Source of the DNA: Herbiconiux gentiana | GTDB taxonomy: Bacteria; Actinomycetota; Actinomycetes; Actinomycetales; Microbacteriaceae | Length of the DNA: 64,000 nt | Direction of reading: 5' to 3' | Assembly (NCBI RefSeq): GCF_024978135.1 | Contig: NZ_JANTEZ010000002.1 | Span: 1-64,000, forward strand | In this document: positions 25,565 to 34,310 of the stretch, one piece after another | Layout: each line of letters starts with the position of its first letter | How positions within the stretch are numbered: the first letter of the stretch is position 1 | The notes under the pieces: model-generated | Seen by the model: only the letters and a program-made list of their open reading frames with translations | What the model was told of the DNA's origin: nothing | Databases searched by the model: none | Translations under genes and position numbers: made by a program

Positions 25565-26737
25565 CTAGGCGTTCCACGGCCCGGCGTCGGTCACCCGCGG
25601 GTTCTGGGCGAACAGCAGCCGCAGCTCGCCGTCGCCGATGGTGACCTGCGAGCGCCCGAACGCGCTCCCCATCACCGCCACGAAGCCCCCGAGCGCGCGC
25701 CGCGCCGCCGGCTCCCCGGCACCCCATGGCGCCCGCACGAACACGCTGCGGTGCTCGGCCACCTCCGTCACCCGCACGTGCAGCGCATCGCCCGCGGTCT
25801 CCGGATGCGCGAGCAGCGCCGTGAGCAGCGCCCGCAGCGCCACCTTCTGCTCCACCGGCATCGTCTCGGCGACCGTCGCGGGGTCGTGCACCACGAGCCG
25901 TCCGGGCCGCGCCCGCTGCAGACGCTCAAGCCAGGGCAGCCCCACCCCGGCCATGATCTCCGACCGCAGCACCGCCGAGAGCCGCCGCGCCCGCGCCGGA
26001 TCCTCGGGCGCCAGCTCGCCCCGGGCGAGCACCTCCTCGAAGAAGGGCACCACCTCCGCCGAGAGCTCCGCGCGGCCCGAGTCGCGCATCAGCTCGCGCA
26101 GACGGATGCGCACCCTCCGCGCGAGGCCCCGCTCCGCCCGGGCGGCCAGCTCCTGCTGCCGCGCGAGCGACAGGCTCATCCGGTACGAGAACACCGACGC
26201 CGCCACTCCCAGCAGGAGCACCGGGGTGCACGCGATGACGGCCGAGGTGAGCGGCGACACCGTCTCGGGAAGGTCCCCCGCCTCGGCGGCGCTGATCGTG
26301 CCGACCACCGCGAGCGACACGAGCGTGGCCGCGGCGAGCTCCCGCCCGGGCCGGAACATGCTGAACGAGAGGATCGTGACGCCCACCACCACCGGCCCCC
26401 AGTCGTCCCACAGCACGTTCGAGGTGCCCCAGGCCGAGGCCGCGGAGAGCCCGTCCGCGGCGAGCGCCGCCGCGACCGTGAGCGCGAACGCGACGACCGT
26501 CGTGGGCGGGCGCACGGGGTCGGTCGCGACGATGACACCGAGGCCCGTCACCACCACGGCGACGACCGCGGCCACGGCGACGAGCGGATGCGCGATCCGC
26601 TCGACGTCGGTCACCGTGCGCACGAGCGCCACCGCCACCAGCGTGATCGCGGTGACGACGAGCAGCGGATGCAGGGCGCCGGCGACGATGGGGGCCGCCC
26701 GGCGCGGGGCGATCCGCCACGACAGGAAGCCGATCAT
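25565..26737 (-). CDS. Membrane protein with degenerate histidine-kinase-like C-terminus
   Basis: A 390-residue protein. About six membrane helices fill residues 15-205, then a coiled region (LARQQELAARAERGLARRVRIR) and a domain placed where a kinase ATPase would be. No phospho-acceptor His motif and no clear N, G1 or G2 boxes are seen: VALRALLTALLAHP occupies the N-box position without its Asn. The ATG overlaps the stop of the true kinase gene upstream (ATGA). I infer a pseudokinase or regulatory partner of that kinase. Confidence 0.65.
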   Translation of the reverse strand: MIGFLSWRIAPRRAAPIVAGALHPLLVVTAITLVAVALVRTVTDVERIAHPLVAVAAVVAVVVTGLGVIVATDPVRPPTTVVAFALTVAAALAADGLSAASAWGTSNVLWDDWGPVVVGVTILSFSMFRPGRELAAATLVSLAVVGTISAAEAGDLPETVSPLTSAVIACTPVLLLGVAASVFSYRMSLSLARQQELAARAERGLARRVRIRLRELMRDSGRAELSAEVVPFFEEVLARGELAPEDPARARRLSAVLRSEIMAGVGLPWLERLQRARPGRLVVHDPATVAETMPVEQKVALRALLTALLAHPETAGDALHVRVTEVAEHRSVFVRAPWGAGEPAARRALGGFVAVMGSAFGRSQVTIGDGELRLLFAQNPRVTDAGPWNA

Positions 26738-27948
26738 CCGCTCGCCCGCTCGGGTTCGGGCCAGACGCTCTCGGGCGCCGGGGGCACGCTGAACAGGTAG
26801 GCGGTGCCGCTGCCGGGGGCGGTGAAGAGCTGGGCCCGACCGCCGGCCGCCTCGATGCGTCCGAGGATGGAGTGCTGCACCCCGAAGCGGTCGGAGCCCA
26901 CCGAGGCCGGTTCGAAACCGACCCCGGCGTCGCTGACCATGACGACGACCTCGCGGGCGGCGCCGTCGACGACGAGCTCCACCTTGTCGGTGCCCGCGTG
27001 CCGGCGGGTGTTCACCAGCACCTGCTCGAGGGCGAGCCCGACGGCCTCGGCGACGTCGGGCGCCAGTCGCTGCAGGGAGGCCAGGTCGCCGGCGAGGTCG
27101 ATGCTGAGGCCGCGCATCCGCCCGCCGTCGACGGCGCGCGCCACCGGGGTGGGCAGCGGAATCTCGTCGGAGGCCGCCCGGGGCGTGCCGAAGCCGCGCT
27201 CCTCGGGCCAGGGCTTCCCCGTCTCGATCAGGGCGAGGTCGCGCCGGAGGGCGTCGGCGAGCCCCGGCGGGAGCGGCCCGGGCGGTTGGTGCGAGATCAG
27301 CGTGAGCTCACCCAGCACGGTGTCGTGGAACAGCGCGATCACCTGCGCCTCGACCTCGCGCTGGTAGGCCAGCACGTCGGCCTCGCGCCGCGCGCGCTCG
27401 ACCGAGCGGGAGTCGCGAGCCGAGCGACGCCGGGTGATCAGATCGGCCACCCCCACCGCGAGCACCACGGCCGTCAGCACCGCGGTGAACCCGTCGAAAT
27501 CGGGGAAGCGCGCGGTGGCGACGGCCGCCGCGAGCACCGCGCCCTGCCCCAGCAGATAGGCCGCCGCGATGGCGACGAGGTTGCCGACGCCCATCACCGA
27601 GGGCGCCACCGTGTAGATGAGCGCGAGCTGGGGCAGCGCGAGGATGAACGGCGACTCGACCACCGCGTCCGCCGACTGCGAGAGCACGACGAAGGCGTAG
27701 CCGCCGATGCTGACCGCGCCGACCGCGAGGTGCAGCGCGGTGGCCCACGGGCCGAGCCGTCGCCGGGCGAACGGCATCAGCACCGCGATCGGCACGAGGA
27801 ACGCGAGGGCGGGCCAGACCTCGTCGGCCGGGAGGTAGGCCGAGCGCAGCAGCACCAGCACCACCGCGATGCCGAGCGCACTGACCCCGAAGGCCAGTGT
27901 CGCCGCCGAGACCGCGCCGGCGGCGGGCCGTTCGAGTGCGGTCATCAT
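26734..27948 (-). CDS. Membrane sensor histidine kinase
   Basis: A kinase with about six N-terminal membrane helices (residues 15-180 of the longest frame), a coiled linker, the acceptor region QVIALFHDTVLGELTLI (a His-Asp pair as in HisKA_3-type kinases) and an HATPase domain with N box LEQVLVNTRRHAG and G1 box VSDAGVGFEP; GVQHSILGRI fits the G2 region. The start is uncertain: ATG at 27948 follows GGGGGG closely, while a GTG at 28008 in the same frame lacks a ribosome-binding site. No response regulator lies on the same strand; the LuxR gene at 28631 may be its output, by inference. Confidence 0.8.
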   Translation of the reverse strand: MMTALERPAAGAVSAATLAFGVSALGIAVVLVLLRSAYLPADEVWPALAFLVPIAVLMPFARRRLGPWATALHLAVGAVSIGGYAFVVLSQSADAVVESPFILALPQLALIYTVAPSVMGVGNLVAIAAAYLLGQGAVLAAAVATARFPDFDGFTAVLTAVVLAVGVADLITRRRSARDSRSVERARREADVLAYQREVEAQVIALFHDTVLGELTLISHQPPGPLPPGLADALRRDLALIETGKPWPEERGFGTPRAASDEIPLPTPVARAVDGGRMRGLSIDLAGDLASLQRLAPDVAEAVGLALEQVLVNTRRHAGTDKVELVVDGAAREVVVMVSDAGVGFEPASVGSDRFGVQHSILGRIEAAGGRAQLFTAPGSGTAYLFSVPPAPESVWPEPERASG

Positions 27949-28028
27949 CCCCCCGACAGCATGATCCCACACGTCGATCGCCCAGGTGCCTCCGGATACG
28001 ATGGTCACTCGCTACCCGGGGAGGCGTC

Positions 28029-28586
28029 CTGCAGAGTCCGTCGAGAGCCAGTCCGTCCAGAGCCAGTGGGTCCCAGGCCAGTCGGTCCCGCGCCCGGCCG
28101 ATCGCCGCCGTGCTGCTGGTGGCCTACGCCGCCGCCGTGCTCGTGGTGGTGATGTGGCCGTCGCCCGTCGACCAGAAGGCGAGAGGGATGCTCGCGCGCA
28201 TCCTGAAGGGCCTGCACGACCGCCACCTGCTGGAGTTCCTCGGCTACCCACAGGTCGAGTTCACCTCGAACGTGCTGCTCTTCGTGCCCCTCGGCCTGCT
28301 GCTCGGGCTGCTGCTCGGACGCCGGATCTGGGGCCTGTCGGTGCTGGTCTGCTTCGCCGGGTCGGCGGCGATCGAGCTGACCCAGTACCTCTTCCTGCCC
28401 GCGCGGTTCGCGACCGTCGACGACGTGATCGCCAACACCCTCGGCGGGCTGCTCGGGGCGCTCGCCTCCGGGGCGCTGCTGGCTCGCTGGCGCCGCCGCC
28501 GGGAGCGGCGCCTGCTGCGGCGGGCGGTCGCCCTGCCGCCGGTTCCGCCCCGCGACGGGTGGGGCCCCGACGCCGTTCACCTCTGA
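28029..28586 (+). CDS. VanZ family membrane protein
   Basis: A protein with four membrane helices typical of VanZ: a first helix with AAVLVVVMWPSP, then NVLLFVPLGLLLGLLLG, SVLVCFAGSAAIELTQYLF and DDVIANTLGGLLGALAS. VanZ of enterococci gives low teicoplanin resistance; the role of most homologues is unknown. No ATG or GTG precedes the first helix. I list a possible CTG at 28029 because GGGGAGG lies four bases before it; a GTG at 28110 inside the first helix is the alternative. A 15-base in-frame repeat (three copies, 28044-28088) codes the N-terminal Ser/Arg/Ala segment. Confidence 0.8.
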   Translation: MQSPSRASPSRASGSQASRSRARPIAAVLLVAYAAAVLVVVMWPSPVDQKARGMLARILKGLHDRHLLEFLGYPQVEFTSNVLLFVPLGLLLGLLLGRRIWGLSVLVCFAGSAAIELTQYLFLPARFATVDDVIANTLGGLLGALASGALLARWRRRRERRLLRRAVALPPVPPRDGWGPDAVHL

Positions 28587-28630
28587 CATCACCCGGTTTC
28601 GCTACTGTTGTCGCGGACGAAGGAACTGCA

Positions 28631-30211
28631 GTGACGAACGACGGCGAGACCGGAACCCCCACGGGGCCGGAGAACGACGCCCTCGACGACCTGGTGGCCG
28701 CCGAGGACTGGGCGGGCGTGGTCGCCGCCCTCGACACGCGCTGGTCGGCGCTGCTCGCGAACGAGCCGCAGCTGCTGCGCCGCGCGATCACCGCGCTGCC
28801 GCCCGAGGTGCTGGCGGCGCATCCGCGCTGGGCCCACGCCGTCGAGTACGTCAACCGCTTCGTGCAGAACGACGCCCCGAAGTCCACCCGGTTCCGGGGC
28901 ACCGCGGCCGCTCCTCCGCCGCGATCCCTGCTCGACCTGCTCGCCCAGCTGACCGCCCGCGCCGCCGCCGGGCGGGCCAACGGGCGACTGAGCGACGCCG
29001 TCGCGGCCGTGCGGGAAGCCAGGGCCGCGGTCGACGAGGCCACCCCCGAGGCGCGGGAGCAGCTCGTGCAGGCCCTGCCCGAGCTGACCTTCCAGTGGGC
29101 GATGGTCTGGGAGTACGTGGGCGAGCTCGACGCCGCCGTGCGCGAGTACACCGAGTGCTTCGACCACGCCGTGCTGGTCGACCACACGATGATGCAGGCC
29201 AGGGCCGCGGGCAGCCTCGCCTGGCTGCACGCGCTCGCCGGCCGCAACCTGCAGGCCCGCAACCGGCTCGCCGCCCTGCCCGCCGCCGCGGGCGAGTGGT
29301 GGCAGACCCGCGCCTCGATCTCGGCCGTCTTCGCCCAGACCCTGCTGCTCATCGACGAGCTGCGCTTCGACGAGGCCGACCGCACCCTGGCCGCCGCCGA
29401 CCTCTCGGGGGTGACCGAGCGCTGGCCGGCCCAGAAGCTGCTCGCCGCCCTGCTCGCCCGCGACGCCGGATCGGCCCTCGCCGTGCTCAGCCAGATCGAC
29501 GCCACGGCCGCCGCGCAGCCCGCGGAGGTGCAGAGCGCCGGGGAGTCGGCCGGGTTCGTGGCGCTCGCCCGGTGGCTGCTGTTCACGGCGCTCGGCAACC
29601 GCGCCCAGGCTCGGGCGGCCGTGGCCGGACTCGGTGGTGACGACCGGTCGCCGATGGGCCGCCTGGCCCTCGTGATCGAGGCGAGCACCGCGGCCGAGGC
29701 GGATGACTTCGCCGCCGCCGGCCGCCGTGTGGCGCCCCTCACCGCCACGGCCACGGCGGAGCCGCGCGTGCTCGTCTCGGCGTTCGCACTCACCGCCGCG
29801 GCCCAGCGGCACGACCCCGCCTCGACGGGGGCGACCGCCGCCACGAGCTTCGCGCTGGCCCTCGAGCTCGCGCGCACCCACGGCCTGCTCTGGCCGCTGC
29901 TCGTGCTGCCGCGCGGCGAACTGGCGGCGCTGATCGCGGCCTCGCCGGCCGGGGCGGTTCCGGATGCTCTGGCGAACCGCCTGCTCGACAGCGCCCGCGA
30001 CGCCGATCCCGACCCCTTCGCGGCCCTGACACCCCGTGAGCGGGCGGTGCTCGCGGCCCTCCTGGAGGGGCGGAGCACCGCCGCCATCGCCGAGTCGCTC
30101 TTCGTCTCACCCAACACCGTCAAGTCGCAGCTGCGCAGCATCTACCGCAAGGTGGGGGTGCGCAGCCGGCGCGACCTCGAACGCGCGGCGGTGGCGCTGG
30201 GTCACGCCTGA
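28631..30211 (+). CDS. LuxR-type transcriptional regulator without receiver domain
   Basis: A 526-residue protein. The C-terminal 65 residues are a LuxR helix-turn-helix (LTPRERAVLAALLEGRST, then FVSPNTVKSQLRSIYRKVGV). The remaining 450 residues are Ala-rich and helical, with repeated tetratricopeptide-like spacing (for example FQWAMVWEYVGELDAAVREYTECFDHA). No P-loop and no receiver domain are seen, so this is not a full MalT-type ATPase. The GTG start is fixed by GAAGGA seven bases upstream; 44 bases separate it from VanZ, so co-transcription is likely. Confidence 0.88.
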   Translation: MTNDGETGTPTGPENDALDDLVAAEDWAGVVAALDTRWSALLANEPQLLRRAITALPPEVLAAHPRWAHAVEYVNRFVQNDAPKSTRFRGTAAAPPPRSLLDLLAQLTARAAAGRANGRLSDAVAAVREARAAVDEATPEAREQLVQALPELTFQWAMVWEYVGELDAAVREYTECFDHAVLVDHTMMQARAAGSLAWLHALAGRNLQARNRLAALPAAAGEWWQTRASISAVFAQTLLLIDELRFDEADRTLAAADLSGVTERWPAQKLLAALLARDAGSALAVLSQIDATAAAQPAEVQSAGESAGFVALARWLLFTALGNRAQARAAVAGLGGDDRSPMGRLALVIEASTAAEADDFAAAGRRVAPLTATATAEPRVLVSAFALTAAAQRHDPASTGATAATSFALALELARTHGLLWPLLVLPRGELAALIAASPAGAVPDALANRLLDSARDADPDPFAALTPRERAVLAALLEGRSTAAIAESLFVSPNTVKSQLRSIYRKVGVRSRRDLERAAVALGHA

Positions 30212-30227
30212 GCCGGGCATCCGCTCG

Positions 30228-30599
30228 TCAGGGGCGCAGCGCGTCGGCGATGACCGCAGCGGCCAGCGACACGGCGCCGAGCACCAGCAGCACCGCCACG
30301 ACCAGGCGCAGGGCGACGGGGCGGCCCGATCGGCGACGGGCGGGCATCCGGCTCACGAGCACGATCGCGACGAGCAGCAGCACCGCCGATCCGGCGAGGC
30401 CCAGCAGCAGGGCAAGACCCGCGCCGAGCTCGGGCGTGTGCAGGTAGCCGAGCACGAGGGCGCCGAGGTACACGATCGCGGCCGTGAGCACACCGGCGAG
30501 CACGCGGGTGCCGATGTCGCGCCAGAACTTCTCCTCGCGCAGCCACTGCCCGGGCAGCTGCCAGGCCCGCAGGGGCGGCGGCAGTTCGGGTTCGGTCAT
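30228..30599 (-). CDS. Small membrane protein with three helices
   Basis: A 123-residue protein. A soluble N-terminus with PPPLRAWQLPGQWLREEKFWRD-type text leads to three hydrophobic segments (VLAGVLTAAIVYLGALVLGY; LALLLGLAGSAVLLLVAIVL; LVVAVLLVLGAVSLAAAVIA). It is convergent to the LuxR gene and divergent from the Ntn-hydrolase gene. I recognise no family. The ATG at 30599 is the only sensible start. Confidence 0.65.
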   Translation of the reverse strand: MTEPELPPPLRAWQLPGQWLREEKFWRDIGTRVLAGVLTAAIVYLGALVLGYLHTPELGAGLALLLGLAGSAVLLLVAIVLVSRMPARRRSGRPVALRLVVAVLLVLGAVSLAAAVIADALRP

Positions 30600-30641
30600 G
30601 TCCTGAGGGTAGCGGCCCCGCGAGGCACTACGCTCACGGCT

Positions 30642-31583
30642 ATGTGCACGCGCATCCTCTGGAACACCAACCAGATCGCCAAGACGGTCAGCCGCTGCAT
30701 GGACTGGGCCGTCAGCGACGAGCCCGAGCTCTGGTTCGTGCCCCGCGGCACCGAGCGCAGCGGCCGGGCCGACCACGAGAGCCACACCTGGACGTCGACG
30801 TACTCGAGCGTCGCCGTCAGCATGTGGGGCCTCGGCACGGTCGACGGGCTGAACGAGAAAGGGCTCGGCGCGCACGCGCTGTACCTGAACCCCGACGACG
30901 TCGCCTTTCCCGAGGCCGACGGCCGGCCCTCGGTCGCGAACGCGCTCTGGGTGCAGTACCTGCTCGACAACTACGCCACGGTGGCCGAGGCGGTCGCCGA
31001 CATCGGGCGCATCCGCATCACCTCGCCCACCTTCCGCGGCCTGCAGCTCGGTGTGCACATCGCGATCGAGGACGCCACGGGCGACTCGGCCGTGATCGAG
31101 CCCGTCGGCGGCGAGCTCGTGGTGCACCACGGCCCCGAGTACACGGTGATGGCCAACTCCCCCACGCTCGACCTGCAGCTGCAGAACCTCGCCCGCTACC
31201 GCCCCTTCGGCGGCGAGCTGCCCCCGCCCGGTGACATCAGCTCGACCGACCGCTTCGTGCGCTCGGCGTACTTCCTGCACTACCTGCCCGAGCCCGAGAG
31301 CACCGAGGAGGCGGTGGCCGGCGTGTTCCAGCTGATCGCGAACGTCTCGGTGCCCTACGGCGCCCCGTACACGACGGGCGACGTCTACCCCACCTGGTGG
31401 CGGTCGGGGGCCGACCTGACGAACCGCGTCTACTACTTCGGCTCCACCCGCAGCCCGAACATCTTTTGGGTCGAGCTCGACGAGCTCGCCGACCGCACCG
31501 AGGTCGGGAAGCTCGACCCGCGCGATCTCTCCCTCGTGGGCGACCAGACCGCGCACCTCGAGCCCGCGCCCCTGATCTACTGA
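30642..31583 (+). CDS. Linear-amide C-N hydrolase (choloylglycine hydrolase/penicillin V acylase family)
   Basis: A 313-residue Ntn hydrolase. Met1 is followed by Cys2, which becomes the N-terminal nucleophile once Met is removed, so the start is fixed at 30642. CTRILWNTN and the following RCMDWAVSDEPELWFVPRG match the BSH/PVA core (Cys, then Arg and Asp of the active site). The Asn in VMANSPTLDLQLQNL and the Arg in TDRFVRSAYF fit the remaining active-site residues. Relatives cleave bile salts, penicillin V or N-acyl homoserine lactones; for this organism an N-acyl signal or amide is more likely than a bile salt. Confidence 0.9.
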   Translation: MCTRILWNTNQIAKTVSRCMDWAVSDEPELWFVPRGTERSGRADHESHTWTSTYSSVAVSMWGLGTVDGLNEKGLGAHALYLNPDDVAFPEADGRPSVANALWVQYLLDNYATVAEAVADIGRIRITSPTFRGLQLGVHIAIEDATGDSAVIEPVGGELVVHHGPEYTVMANSPTLDLQLQNLARYRPFGGELPPPGDISSTDRFVRSAYFLHYLPEPESTEEAVAGVFQLIANVSVPYGAPYTTGDVYPTWWRSGADLTNRVYYFGSTRSPNIFWVELDELADRTEVGKLDPRDLSLVGDQTAHLEPAPLIY

Positions 31584-31586
31584 GCG

Positions 31587-31638
31587 GGGTCGCGCAAAAG
31601 CGCCTCCGAGCCCGGCCCGAGGCGCTTCTGCGCGACCC
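31587..31638. repeat. Palindromic intergenic repeat, copy 2
   Basis: Near-perfect 20-base arms, GGGTCGCGCAAAAGCGCCTC and GAGGCGCTTCTGCGCGACCC, with a 12-base loop. It fills the gap between two convergent stop codons. The outer arms match the repeat at 20014-20089. It probably works as a bidirectional terminator and belongs to a dispersed repeat family. Confidence 0.8.
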
Positions 31639-31646
31639 GAAGCGGG

Positions 31647-34196
31647 TTACTTCACTTTTTTGACGCGGTAGGCGAAGGCGTCGGTGCGGATGATCGTTCC
31701 GGACGCCTTGACCACGGTGAGAGTGTGGTCGCCGTTCTTGAGGGCGGATGACTCGAAGAGCGTCTGGTTCGTGCGACGCACGTCGGCCTGGGTGTCCACC
31801 GTCTTCACGTAGGCGCCGTCGACGTAGACGTCGACGCGACCCTGGTCGGGAGCGGTCGGCCCGATCCAGGAGACCCCGGTGCCCGTGAAGGCGAAGGTCG
31901 CGAAGGCGCCGTCGGTCGTGCTGGAGTGCACGTCGCCGTGCAGGTCGCCGTGGAAGGCGACGTCGAGCGGCGCCGCCCCGATCGGCAGGGTGCCGAGATA
32001 GGCCGACGAGAAGGTGACCGTGCTGCCGTCCAGCGTGTAGTCGCTGCCCTCCGTGAGCGCGGTGCCGTCGTGCGAGATGCCCGCCAGCTCACCCGGATCG
32101 CGCAGCAGCTCGACCGAGGCGTCGGCCGGGGCAGCCTTGTCGAAGGTCGCCGTGCTGGCGCCGAGCAGGCTCTCCACGCTGACGTCGAGCTTGTCGAGCA
32201 GCAGGTACGAGCCCGACTTCTTCACGACCCGCAGCGTGTGACTGCCGTTCGGCAGCTCGGATGCGCTGTACAGCACCTGCTGCACACCCCGACCCTGGCT
32301 CGGGTCGAGGTGGGCGTCGACGGTCTGCACCAGCTGGCCGTCGAGGTAGACCTCGGCCTCGCCCTGCGACTCGTGCGTCTCGCTGACGAACGCGATCCCG
32401 GTGCCCTGGAAGGTGTACTGGAATGCGTCGCCGTTCGCCTCGGTGTAGTGCACGTCGTCGCCGAAGTCGCCGAGGCCGCGGCCCGTGCTCCGACTCCAGG
32501 TGCCGCTGTAGACGATGCCCTGGGCGTCGTCGTTCAGCGCGACCGAACGGCCGTCAGACGGCACCGCCGGCTCGCCCTCGCCCGTCGACGAGTCGATCAC
32601 CGAGACGGTGAAGGGCTGGGCGACGGGGGCGACCTCCTGGCCGCCGTTGCGCATCCACTGGCCCTCGGCGGGTGTGCCGGCGGGCACGTCGTACGAGACG
32701 CGCAGGGCGTCGTCGTTCACCGTGACACCCGCGTTCTTCGCGGGGGTGACCTTGAGCAGCTGCACGCCGTGGATCGGCACCGCGGTTCCGGTGAAGGAGC
32801 TGTCGAACGAGCCGAGCTTCTTGCCCGCCCAGAGGTCGCGCACCTCGCCGCCGCCGGTGAGCCCGATGTCGGAGAAGTCGACGGTGATGTCGGAGTCGGT
32901 GCGACCGAGGTTGAACAGGGCGACGGTGTAGGTGCCGTCGGCGTTCAGGGCGTACCAGACCTGCTTGTTCGTCGAGGTCGACACCGGCTGGGCCGGCACG
33001 CCGTTCTGCTGAACGGCGAGCACCTCGCGGTTGGTGAGGAGCCCGAGCCCGTAGTCATCGAGCTGCGTCAGGTCGTTGCCCACGTACATCGGTGCGGCCG
33101 AGATGGCCCAGAGGGTGGCGGCGGTGCGACGCTCGTCCTTAGTGAGGCCGTCCATCGCGCCGTTGCCGACGTTGAGGGAGTCGAGGTCGTTCCAGCCGCC
33201 GGGGCCACCGTGGCGCCACCAGTCGGCCATCCGCGGGAAGAGGCGGCTGATGGTGTCCCAGCTGACCAGGGCCTCGTGGGCGCAGTAGCACTCGACGTCC
33301 CAGTCGACGCGCCAGCCGTCGGCCTTCTCCTTCCAGAGGTCGGCGTACTGGATGTCGAGCGCCCAGGAGAGCTCGAACCAGATGCCGCGCTCGTGCAGGG
33401 CCGTCGACCAGGCGGCGACGTCGTCGCGGGCGTCGACCGAGAGGTCGCTGATGCCCGACCCGGGGGTGACGCTGTCGAACTTGATGAAGTCGACGCCCCA
33501 GCTCTTCAGCTCGTCGGCGATCGAGTCGATGTAGGCCTGCGAGCAGGGGTTCGCGAAGTCGATGCGATTGCCGATTCCCCAGTAGTCGGCCTGCTGGAGG
33601 GGCTGCTTGACCACGTCGGCGGTCGTGCATCCGGGAGCCCCGGCGATGGGGTACGCCGCGTCGGAGACCTCGGCCGAGATGCCGGGGATGAAGTAGAGGC
33701 CGAACTTCTGGCCGTTGCCGTGCACGTGGTCGATCACGCTCTGCAGGCCGTCGGGGTAGAGGCTCGTGCTCGGCACGGGGCGGCCGTGCTCGTCGACTCC
33801 GCCGTTCCAGCCCGCGTCGACGTTGATGTGGTCGTAGCCGAAGGGCTGCAGCTTCTCGTGCATCGCGTCGGACTGGGCGATGATCTGGTCGGCGGTGATC
33901 CACTGGCCGTTGTCGGTGTAGACCTGCATGCTGTAGCTCGACCAGCCGAGGTAGGGCTTCGCGGCGAGGTCGCCCTCGGGGAGCGCGGGCGCGGGGGTGG
34001 GGGCGGTCTGCGGGGGCTTGGCGCCGCTGGGGGTCTCGGTCGGAGTGGGCGTGGGGGTCGCCGTCGGCGCCTCCGTAGGGGTGGGCGTCGGGGTCGGGGT
34101 GGCCGAGGCGGCGGTGCCGCCGAAGGCGAGCGCTCCTGCGACGGCGAGCGCCGCCGTGGCGACCGCCGATCGGGTGAGCCGGGACTGCGATCTCAT
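31647..34196 (-). CDS. Secreted GH27 alpha-galactosidase with carbohydrate-binding-type domains
   Basis: An 849-residue secreted enzyme. A signal peptide (RSAVATAALAVAGALAFGGTAASA) is followed by a Thr/Pro linker (PTPTPTPTEAPTATPTPT). The GH27 barrel begins KPYLGWSSYSMQ; the nucleophile Asp is in DFIKFDSV and an acid/base candidate in GWRVDWDVE. After a beta-sandwich, two homologous galactose-binding-like modules (each with VYLDGQLVQTVD-type text) flank an X2-like module (ATFDKAAPADASVELL...). The ATG is supported by GAGAGG. No transporter or regulator for galactosides is nearby, so it is an isolated scavenging enzyme that releases galactose from outside polymers. Confidence 0.9.
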   Translation of the reverse strand: MRSQSRLTRSAVATAALAVAGALAFGGTAASATPTPTPTPTEAPTATPTPTPTETPSGAKPPQTAPTPAPALPEGDLAAKPYLGWSSYSMQVYTDNGQWITADQIIAQSDAMHEKLQPFGYDHINVDAGWNGGVDEHGRPVPSTSLYPDGLQSVIDHVHGNGQKFGLYFIPGISAEVSDAAYPIAGAPGCTTADVVKQPLQQADYWGIGNRIDFANPCSQAYIDSIADELKSWGVDFIKFDSVTPGSGISDLSVDARDDVAAWSTALHERGIWFELSWALDIQYADLWKEKADGWRVDWDVECYCAHEALVSWDTISRLFPRMADWWRHGGPGGWNDLDSLNVGNGAMDGLTKDERRTAATLWAISAAPMYVGNDLTQLDDYGLGLLTNREVLAVQQNGVPAQPVSTSTNKQVWYALNADGTYTVALFNLGRTDSDITVDFSDIGLTGGGEVRDLWAGKKLGSFDSSFTGTAVPIHGVQLLKVTPAKNAGVTVNDDALRVSYDVPAGTPAEGQWMRNGGQEVAPVAQPFTVSVIDSSTGEGEPAVPSDGRSVALNDDAQGIVYSGTWSRSTGRGLGDFGDDVHYTEANGDAFQYTFQGTGIAFVSETHESQGEAEVYLDGQLVQTVDAHLDPSQGRGVQQVLYSASELPNGSHTLRVVKKSGSYLLLDKLDVSVESLLGASTATFDKAAPADASVELLRDPGELAGISHDGTALTEGSDYTLDGSTVTFSSAYLGTLPIGAAPLDVAFHGDLHGDVHSSTTDGAFATFAFTGTGVSWIGPTAPDQGRVDVYVDGAYVKTVDTQADVRRTNQTLFESSALKNGDHTLTVVKASGTIIRTDAFAYRVKKVK

Positions 34197-34253
34197 GCGT
34201 TCCTCTCCGCGACCGGCGGAGCTCGAACGCCCCACGGACCGCGATGTCCGTAA

Positions 34254-34273
34254 TTATTTGACACCGTTAATAA
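34254..34273. promoter_or_regulatory. AT-rich inverted repeat upstream of the alpha-galactosidase
   Basis: TTATT-N10-AATAA in an AT-rich island (about 34250-34278), 58 bases upstream of the alpha-galactosidase ATG and just after the broken oxidoreductase gene. It could contain the enzyme's promoter and a sugar-regulator operator. The arms are short, so confidence is low. Confidence 0.35.
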
Positions 34274-34310
34274 AACACGGAACACCACGGTCGCACAAGG
34301 GCCCCGGCCG

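Noticed and set aside
28044-28088. Three 15-base repeats at the VanZ N-terminus considered as an operator array
   Set aside because: The period is in frame with VanZ and the units are not palindromic; a coding repeat is the simpler reading, although the start codon there is uncertain.
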